Position numbers and translations under genes: made by a program
Shown: positions 56,213 to 64,000 of the stretch, in pieces
Position numbering within the stretch: position 1 is the first letter of the stretch
How the letters are laid out: each line of letters begins with the position of its first letter
Notes under the pieces: model-generated
Told to the model about the DNA's origin: nothing
The model's input: the letters and a program-made list of their open reading frames with translations, nothing else
Database searches by the model: none
Source of the DNA: Litsea cubeba
Taxonomy: Eukaryota; Streptophyta; Magnoliopsida; Laurales; Lauraceae
Assembly: GCA_012931725.1 (NCBI GenBank)
Contig: CM022949.1
Span: forward strand, 66,916,132-66,980,131
Direction of reading: 5' to 3'
DNA length: 64,000 bases

Positions 56213-57091
56213 ATGGCAGCATCGCTTACCATTACCTTCGATGAGAACAAGCACCAAATCATGCTTCAACAGAAGCAAACTGCGCGCACCTACAAGCGCC
56301 CCATCAGCTGCCGAAGTGTCAACTCCCTCGGTAACTCTCTGAACTCCGGGTCAACCTCGACTCCCCGGACTATCGTCTTTGGGACGCTGGGACCATTCCC
56401 ACTTCCCGAGGAACAAACTGCTCCCTCCAAGAAGCAGAAACTCGCCTCTCAACGTGTCACTACCGTGACACCAAAGGCGAGCACCAGAAGGCCTGAAGCC
56501 CGTGGCACCCCCACGAAGCCTCGACCTGCAAGCAACCAGGTCTATCCCAAGACTTGGTCCCCAAGACCTTCACCAAAACAGAGAAGGTCCCAAACATCCT
56601 CTAAGCCAGCATTCCTAGCTCCACTCAAGGAGAACCAGTTCTACCCTCTTGCTTACATGAAAGAGGAGAGACCCATCTCCAACCCGACTTCCAAGTCATC
56701 CCAGCATGAGCCAGCTTGTTCCTACAAGCCCAAAATCAAGTCATGCATCACAAGGCCTCTACAAGCACCTGCTAAGGCCTACAAACCTGCAGTTCGACCC
56801 TTCATCTCTACAGGGGCCGAACTCCAAAAATTCAAAGCTTCGCTGCAACAGGCGAAGGACAGGGTTCACATCCTGTCCTTGCCCAGCTGTAAAGAAGACA
56901 GGCTCGGCTGCTGCGCCAGAGGGAGCACATCCTTCATCGTCAAAGCCCAGTCAGAGCTGACCGAAGCTCAAATTGCTCGTCGTATACGCCGCCGCGCTTC
57001 ATACCGGCAAAAGAGAATAGAGAAGCAAAGGACCCAGCCTCCTACACTTCAAGTTCCTCCCAAATGGATCGAAAAAGAAAGACCCAACTAA
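56213..57091 (+). CDS. Tat-D ORF1, basic Pro/Ser-rich protein upstream of gag (292 aa)
   Basis: ATG 56213 (ACAATGGCAGC, good context) to TAA 57089-57091; an upstream in-frame start at 56159 is a non-ATG codon. It begins MAASLTITFDENKHQIML. The protein is rich in Lys, Arg, Pro and Ser with no recognised catalytic domain. The C-terminal part (about 250-290) is an Arg-rich helix (ARRIRRRASYRQKRIEKQ) that may bind nucleic acid or act as a nuclear signal. Tat/Ogre elements are known for an extra ORF1 of unknown function in front of gag, and position and size fit. It is open, while gag 16 bp downstream is broken. No match with ORF1 in Tat-A or Tat-C is possible because that region is absent there. 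Confidence 0.7.
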   Translation: MAASLTITFDENKHQIMLQQKQTARTYKRPISCRSVNSLGNSLNSGSTSTPRTIVFGTLGPFPLPEEQTAPSKKQKLASQRVTTVTPKASTRRPEARGTPTKPRPASNQVYPKTWSPRPSPKQRRSQTSSKPAFLAPLKENQFYPLAYMKEERPISNPTSKSSQHEPACSYKPKIKSCITRPLQAPAKAYKPAVRPFISTGAELQKFKASLQQAKDRVHILSLPSCKEDRLGCCARGSTSFIVKAQSELTEAQIARRIRRRASYRQKRIEKQRTQPPTLQVPPKWIEKERPN

Positions 57092-57106
57092 TTTGCTGCC
57101 GTCCAT

Positions 57107-60100
57107 ATGGTTGAAAAAACCAGAAGGCGCCAAAAATCAGCAACAAAAATCCATGTCCGACGTCCGATGACCCGCAGCGTCTCCAGGACAAGAAGACATT
57201 TAGAAGAATCCCCTGCTCCTTCAAGCAAAGGACAGCAGAGTGATCCTTCCTCAAGCTCTTCTTCAAAAAGAATGAGCCCCAGTTCAGTCACCAGGACAGT
57301 TTCTTCGTTCGAATCACGAAGGACGAATGTCTTGGCTACAAATTCTGAGCCACCACCCCGCAATCCACCTCCAGAAGATGCGATCACCTGCATCCTGCAG
57401 TTGGAACAGGGCCAGCAGAGGATTGAAACTCTGATGGAAAACCTTCTCCTCGCCTTCCAAAATCAGGCGAACAATGAACCTCCTCCGAATCATCAAAATG
57501 ATGAGGTAAATGGAGAAGAAAATGAGTCACGCGCCCTTACCAAAAGGACGTAGACAGTATCCTCGCCAAAGCAAAAGAAGAGGATATACTCAAGGAGCAT
57601 GGGATCAAGCCACCATATCCCTTATGGATGGACTCGGTCCCGTTCCCCACCAAATTCAAGCATCCTACTCTCCAAACATATACGGGGAAAGGATCAGCCA
57701 GACAGCACGTCATCCACTTCAAGATCCTGACGGGAGCTATCGCGGATCAAGATGCACTCAAGATCCGCCTCTTTGCAAGTACCCTAAACGGTACGGCCTT
57801 CGATTGGTACTCCACTCTGCCGGAGGACTCAATCCAAAACTGGGCCATGCTAGAGACACGCTTTCTGACTCACTTCAAAGGAGAGGATCATCCCGCTACT
57901 ATGGCTCAGCTGTGCAGCCTAAAACAGGGGGAGAATGGATCAACATATGACTTAATTCACAAGTGGAAAGCAATGGCATACAAATGCTCTGATGTGTTGC
58001 CACAAGCGTCGCTAGTCGACATTTGCCGAAACAACATGAGAGCCAGAATCCGCTCCATGATCATCGGCAACAAATCAAAAAACCTGGGAGAACTCCTAGA
58101 AGCTTCCATGGAAGCTGAAACGGTGATTAAAGACCTCAAAGTCAGAAATCATCAAGAAAAGAGCCAACCGCCATTGCAACCTCTAAACCAAAGAAAAAAG
58201 AGGTCCTCAATGTGCAGACCAAGTCAGCTCCTCAGCCACCAAAGAAAGCTGAAAATAAAGTTGCTGGTAAGAGACCTGAACTCTCAGATGCCTTCAAAGA
58301 ACGAGTAGAGAAGAAATACCCGTTTGATGAAGACGTTGATGAAATCTTCGGGGCTCTTGTGGCAAACGGCAAGCTCACCTTGCCTGAACCAAAAAGACCG
58401 AGTGATGTTGGCAAAACCAACGATCCTCGGTACTGTCCATACCACCAGATGATCTCGCATCCTCTCAATTAATGCTTCGTTGTGAGGGAGAAAATAAACG
58501 AGATGTGGAAAAACGGAGTCATCACCTTTGACAAAAACTATGGGCCTGCCTCCGTCAACATGGTGACATGTGGACAAACATCAAAATCACCGAAGAAGAA
58601 AATCACTACTTCCTTCAAGGTAATAAACTCAATCCAAGCGTCCGAGGAATTGGTTCCTTACCCGACACCAGATGGACAACCGATATGGGTACATCCCGAT
58701 CTCCTGGAATATGAAAATTGGGAGGTCGTGAAAACAAAACCTGCAGATCAACAGCGAAGGCAGGCTAGGAAACATCTCCTCAAGCTCAAACGGAAAGAGA
58801 AGACCCAGCCAAAACTAGAGGTCAAAGAAAAGGCAGAGGCTTCCTCTACCGTTTCACTGGAGGCAACAAAAATATCCCTTCCAGAGACTTCAAAAGGGGT
58901 AAGAAAATTCACTCTTAGTGATTTCATGCCACCTCGATTCAAAGAAGCCATGCAGGAGGCATCATACTCTTGCAATTCGGTAGTTGGATTCTCCATTGAT
59001 GGATACGAGTCCAACGACACCGATGATGGATTCGAATCCAACTACACAGACGAGTGGGAGGAGTCCCTTGAAACAGGAGAATATCTCTCCGATGAAGAAT
59101 GGGTTCCTGAGTCTCATCTTATGCCAGTAATCTGGTATAACCCCCTACAGCCACAAGGATCCTGGTCTGATGATGAAGAAGACCAAGAGGCTGTACAAGA
59201 AAATGCTGCTGACTCTACACCTCTCATTACTCCAGTGGAAATCAACCATGTTGAGCCACAAAGAGTTGATGAAGAAGAAGATCCGGCTCCCATGCCTGAT
59301 CTTGAAGAATATGCAAGGATCTTGCAGCGACTCGCTCTAGAACAAGAGCAAGACCGCGTGAACGAGCCTCCTCGCAACCCAGAGCCTGAAGTCCCTGAAG
59401 ACCACCAGGTACATCCTCCCGTAACTCCTGAAAATGGAGAAAATTGCTGGATAGACGATCCTCTTACATCCGAGGATGAGTCTGACTCCATCAGGCAACG
59501 TCTCCCATCAGAGCTTCCTGTAATGTGATAATTCGAGATTATAGCTCTTCCGAAGCATCGTCTGATGAGAGCACTTACACTCCGGCGACGCCTAGCAATG
59601 TATCTTCTGGAGCCACCTCGTCTCACGTGACTTTCACTGAGATGACACCCTCTCAGGTTTCTTCTCCGGAGACTGTGACTTCAAAGTTCACACCCTTCCT
59701 GACTGAAGAATTCCCAAATATTGATGCTTGGGACGATGAATTAGTCAACGAAGAAGAAAGGTTGCTGGATGCTGTTCAGGACTTGTTCCCGGAAAATGCT
59801 CCATGCAACACGATCACTGAGGATGGCAACTCTGCTGCTGATTCATCCTCAGAAAATGAAAAACGACGGCCTCTTGATCCTGAAGATAATCTTCCAAATG
59901 AAGACCCTTCTCAAGAAGCTCTCGAAGTTGGTAGAGGCACCCGCTCTGGCCGGGACTTCCACAAAAATTACAACCAATCTTCCTTTACATATGTAAATCC
60001 TTCGGGAAAAGATGTTGTAAGCACCCCTAGTGGCAACAATGATGAACATGCAGGCCCTAAGGAGGCTTTCAAGTATGACTTGATTGAACACTTCAAGCAC

Positions 60101-60673
60101 ATACCTGTACGTCTGCACATCCTAGATTTGTTGCGAATGTCTCCGCACACTCGTGATAATCTTATCTCGGAATTACAAAAGCTGAATGAGGATGTCGACA
60201 AACATGCCCCGCAAGTCCTCCAAATTGAAATGGATTACCGGGTCAAAAACTCAGAAGCCTCCTCAAAGGGAGAAAAGAAGAAAATTGAGGGATCATGCAT
60301 TGAATGCCTCTCGGTTAAAAAAGAAGCCAGTGCAACCATCGCCTTCACAAAGGACGACCTCCTACTTGGCGAAACCAGGCATAACCGACCCCTGTACTTC
60401 ACAGGGTATATCAAGGAAATGCCTATGCACAGAGTTCAGATCAACCCAGGTTCTGCGCTCAACCTCATCTCCACATCGGCTCTCGAAGAGTTGGGCATCC
60501 CACCCAGCAAGCTGAGCCACACATCTGTATCTATCTTTGGATACAATGGGAGTACTCAAAGGCCTATTGGCAAAATCAGGTTCAAGTTGCAGATCGGTGA
60601 TCTTATCTCTGAGGTCACTGTGTATGCAATAAAAACCCCTTCATGCTACAACATCCTTCTCGGACGCCCTTAG
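57107..60673 (+). pseudogene. Tat-D gag and protease
   Basis: Gag in pieces. 57107-57553 is the Ser-rich N-terminus, ended by a one-base loss in an A-run when compared with Tat-A. 57554-58308 is the capsid-type Gag domain (GTAFDWYSTLPEDS, CRNNMRARIR). 58212-58472 continues it; a TAA at 58470-58472 replaces CAA before a CPYH...C zinc-like segment. 58482-59528 is the acidic region, ended by an indel near 59490. 59525-60673 leads into protease. The protease motif reads INPGSALN: the catalytic Asp is Asn (AAC at 60443-60445), while Tat-C has GAC. TAG at 60671-60673 replaces the Trp of GRPW. The protease is therefore dead twice over. Confidence 0.88.
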
Positions 60674-61180
60674 ATCCACGAGAATGGTGTTGTCCCTTCA
60701 ACTCTACATCAAAGCATCAAGTTTGTTGGCGACGACAGCATGATACATCGAGTCTTACCGGACAGAAAACCCTTCAAAGGTAAAGAAGTCCACTTCGCAG
60801 ACTCACAGATGTATGAAGGTGAAAAAGAAGAAGAGGATAAGCACACAGCATCCTTTGCCGAAAATCTCCAGAAAGATAAAGGTAAAGCTCCTCAACAATC
60901 ACCGGAAGAAAACAAATCATCCGGTAAATCCAAAGAGAGCATTCAAACTCCCTTCATCATCTCCCTCAAACCTTCAAAACCTGTAAGACACCGATTCGGA
61001 TTCAGAGCCAGAAGACGATGCATCGTCTAGCCAAGCTGACACTCAGCAAGTTCAGCCTGCTCTCACTCCAATAGAGACAACTTCTGACATAGAAGATCCT
61101 ACTTCAGCTTCCTTCGTTGTTCTAGCAACTTCAGCAGGGAAAAGTCTTCACACGGGTTAGGGTATGATCCTGACACTCCC
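60674..61180 (+). pseudogene. Tat-D linker with two deletions, G-patch lost
   Basis: Compared with Tat-C, about 75 bp are missing at 60983 and about 240 bp at 61133-61140; the second removes the whole G-patch motif. A TAG lies at about 61028-61030 and the frame is broken between protease and RT. Confidence 0.8.
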
Positions 61181-63013
61181 TTGAGACAGTTGACACAAAG
61201 GCTTAAAAGTCAATATACTGACCAAGCCTCAACATCTCAAGTCCATGAAGACATCGATCTCCCTGGATATCTCTTTGATGAGTCACCTGATAAAGATCCA
61301 GGAAGCTCATCCAATTGGCACGATTTCTCCGAAAATGAAGAGGAGTTGTCCGATGGCACAGACGTGTGGTCTTCTGACCCAGAAGAACCCTCATCTCCAA
61401 AAGAAGTAGCCTACTTCAACCCGATTTCAACAGGCGATTGGGATCATCTCATTGCAAGCCTGGGGAAAATTACCAATCAAGAAGACCCGTGGAAAGGAAC
61501 AAAACCTTGGTCTGGAAATGCCTTTGAAACCCCAGAAGGTTTCGTTGAGCTGGAAGCCTCCAAAAATATTATGGAGGAACCACCTTCGAACCTTCCAACA
61601 GAAGAACCTATTCAAAAGATAGACTTGGGAACGCCAGATAACCCACGTCCTGTATTCATAAGCAAGAATATAAAGGATGATGAGTTACCCGAGTATATCG
61701 CCTTTCTTCATGAGTTCGTTGATTGCTTTGCATGGTCTTACACTGAAATGCCAGGCTTAGACCCCAAAATAGCGGTTCACAAACTCAATCTTCAAGAAGA
61801 CATCAAGCCTGTCAAGCAAGGCAAAAGAAGATTCAGTCCAGATGTGATGGATAAAAGTGAACAAGAAGTTCAAAAACTCAAAAGCGTCGGCTTCATCCGT
61901 GAGGAACAACATCCTGAATGGTTGGCCAACATTGTCCCCGTGACAAAGAAAAACGGGCAGATCAGGGTCTGTATTGACTATAGAGACCTGAACGGTGCAT
62001 GCCCTAAAGATGAATTTCCGCTCCCCATACCAGAGGTAATGATCGATAATACCTATGGATTCGAGCGAATGACATTCATGGATGGTTTCTCTGGCTACAA
62101 TCAGATAAAGATGCATCCTGAAGATGAAAAACATACATCTTTTCGGACCCCATTTGGCGTATATTGCTACACTGTCATGCCATTTGGTCTGAAAAATGCT
62201 GGTGCCACATATCAGAGGGCTATGATGAAAATATTCCAAGATATGCAGCACAAGACGGTTGAATGTTACGTTGATGACCTCGCCGTCAAAAGCAAAAGAA
62301 AAGAAGATCATCTCGAAAACCTTCGAGAAGTCTTCCTTCGGCTCCGCAAACACAAACTGCGAATGAATCCTTTGAAATGTTTCTTCGGCGTCTCGTCGGG
62401 TAAGTTCCTCGGATTCTTAGTTCGGAAAGCTGGAATAGAGCTTGACCCCATAAAAGTCAAAGCCATTCTAGAAATGCCCTCTCCAAGAACCTTGAGTGAA
62501 CTCAAAGGGCTTCAAGTGAGATTGGCCTACATCAGACGGTTCATCTCCAATCTTTCGGGGAAATGCCGTCCATTCTCCCGATTGATGAAAAAAGGTGTAA
62601 ACTTTGTCTGGGATGCTGACTGTGAAGCTGCTTTCCAAGACATCAAGTCATACCAGACAAAACCTCCAGTGTTAGCTGCTCCTACCACTGGAAAACCATT
62701 CATCTTGTACACAAGAGCCCTTGATCACTCTTTGGGAGCTCTGCTTGCACAAGAAAATGATCAAAGAAAAGAAGCTGCTCTATATTACCTCAGCCGCATG
62801 CTAGTAGGTGCAGAGCATCGCTACTCTCCAGTCGAAAAAGAATGCCTTGCAGTGATGTTCGCCGTACAAAAGCTGCGTCACTACTTGCTCTCCAACACAC
62901 TATACCTGGTCTCGAGGGTCAACCTCTTGAAGGTCCTTGTCACAAAGGCAGGTTCTCTCAATGCTCGACTGGCAAAATGGTCCATCCTTCTGTCACAATT
63001 TGATATTAGGTAT
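61181..63013 (+). pseudogene. Tat-D reverse transcriptase and RNase H, cut by an LTR insertion
   Basis: A 611-residue open frame. Residues about 1-210 are the acidic linker and pre-RT region. RT follows with RVCIDYRDLNGACPK, FMDGFSGYNQIKM, TPFGVYCYTVMPFGLKN and catalytic CYVDDLAVKS (YVDD codons 62266-62277), then thumb and Ty3-type RNase H (LGALLAQEND, SPVEKECLAVMFAV). It ends FDIRY where the LTR at 63014 enters; Tat-C shows what follows, a second RNase H and integrase. RT and first RNase H keep all key residues, so the truncation is the main lesion. The ORF start is an internal Met; the natural protein would be a Gag-Pol fusion. Confidence 0.92.
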
Positions 63014-64000
63014 TGTTGACACCAAAAATGTCACTTTGCCTTTTCAAGATCCAAAGAGCTACATGAAGTCGCAACCTGCCATAAATAGGCAATGCTGCTT
63101 CCAAAAATCAAATCTTGTCAGAATCAAACAAAAACTGCAAGATTCTTCCAGACAGCCAAAAGAGGAGTACACAAGAAGTTTCGGGCCATTTCAAAATCAT
63201 TTGGCCTAACTTCGCTTCTCCGACAGCCGAAAAGGAGCTCTCGGCGACAAAAGCTCTCCGGGACCATGGTTTCCAAGACAGAACCTATGGATCATCTTAA
63301 AATGACTCCAATAGGTTCCCTGTCAAATTTCAAGTCAATCGGACATCGGTTGACCACACATCAAACCGCGACATCTTCATCGCGACAAAAAGCAAGTCTG
63401 CAGGTGATAGGACCCCAAACGGCTTCGAAACTCAAACAAAAGCCTATGGTTGGTCTTATTTTTGCTCAGGAGGCTTCACACCAAATTTCAGGTCATTCCG
63501 ACATCGTTTGGCCCAGTTTCAGCTTCTGACGGAAAATCGGCAGCTCTGCGCGACAAAGTCTTCGGCTTTCTCAGGAAATTGGAAACTTTGCAAAATAAAG
63601 TGCAAGGATTCTCATCAGGTTTCCTACAAAGAAATCAGGCCAATGAATGGTCAAAATGTCAAGGAAAAGTACAGAAGAAAAAAGAATAAAAAAAAAGCAA
63701 AAACGGACGCAAAACGGGACACGAAAGAGGGAAAACCCCCCCCAGGGTCGCAGACCCCTGCGACCCTGGGCCAGGGTCGCCGGCGACCTTGGACCCCGGG
63801 GTCGCCGGGAAAGCCCCGGAAACCCCGGTTTTCGCCGTTTTTTCGCGATTCGAAGGGCCCAGCCTCTGGTACTTTCCAAAATTCATGCTTTTGAGATACC
63901 AAGTCCTCTGACATCTGTCCAAAACATGGGTAAATCATCAAGAGTATCGAAGACAGTATTGATCGCCACCCGGTCAACCAGAAAAGTGTGCTTTCCACCC
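63014..64000 (+). repeat. Second Tat LTR inserted in Tat-D pol, cut by the window edge
   Basis: TGTTGACACCAAAAATGTCA starts directly after pol sequence ending GGTAT. It aligns with 51869-53090, but two of the four 148-bp U3 units (equivalent to about 52100-52385) are absent and the GC-rich block (63738-63835) is larger. Whether it is a solo LTR or a full element cannot be seen. Confidence 0.92.

Larger units (their letters stand above)
51869..63013 (+). mobile_element. Tat-D, Ty3/gypsy Tat-type element
   Basis: LTR, PBS, 1.8-kb leader, ORF1, gag, protease, RT and RNase H on the plus strand, cut at 63013 inside pol by another Tat LTR. It shares family identity with Tat-A and Tat-C. It has internal deletions of the G-patch and linker and many point lesions, although the RT-RNase H frame (61181-63013) is intact. 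Confidence 0.92.

Overview
This window is flowering-plant nuclear DNA from a gene-poor region. It consists almost entirely of nested, mostly decayed LTR retrotransposons of the Ty1/copia and Ty3/gypsy superfamilies. I see no host housekeeping gene, rRNA, tRNA or CRISPR array. The species cannot be named from sequence alone. All identities and counts below were made by eye.

Layout: (1) 1-2147, an LTR in minus orientation that runs off the left edge. (2) 2148-5464 and 13332-15424, two halves of one minus-strand Ty3/gypsy element of the Tat type ('Tat-A'). (3) 5465-13331, a complete non-autonomous minus-strand element ('SIRE-na') that splits Tat-A. It has paired LTRs, TSD GTCAA, PBS and PPT, a Gag-tail ORF and a plant-transposon-domain ORF, but no pol. 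(4) 15425-30730, a decayed copia element ('Copia-1') inserted in Tat-A. (5) 20669-27991, a young and nearly intact SIRE-like copia ('Copia-2') inserted in Copia-1 with TSD AGAAT. (6) 30731-39620, a minus-strand non-coding LTR element ('LARD') whose LTR is split by (7) a solo LTR at 36288-39131 with TSD TGGGC. (8) 39621-51868, a plus-strand Tat element ('Tat-C'). It carries the end of gag, protease, G-patch, RT, two RNases H and integrase, then a repeat-rich 3' UTR and a spliced ANTISENSE gene for a plant-mobile-domain protein. (9) 51869-63013, a second plus-strand Tat copy ('Tat-D') with 5' LTR, PBS, repeat-rich leader, ORF1, gag and pol. (10) 63014-64000, the start of another LTR of the same family inserted in Tat-D pol.

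How the parts work together: autonomous elements supply Gag and Pol (Copia-2 is the best preserved). SIRE-na and the LARD keep only the cis signals (LTR, PBS, PPT) and would depend on them in trans. The Tat family adds three accessory parts: an ORF1 before gag, a second RNase H, and the antisense gene. The antisense gene reads inward from beside the LTR in five exons, all with phase-1 GT-AG introns.

The least expected signal is a spacing rule. Short perfect or near-perfect palindromes (GGTCGACC type in copia-like LTRs, GCTCGAGC type in LARD and solo LTRs) occur in pairs with centres about 20-22 bp apart in at least four unrelated LTR families. In the two GCTCGAGC LTRs the pairs repeat with a roughly 50 bp period.
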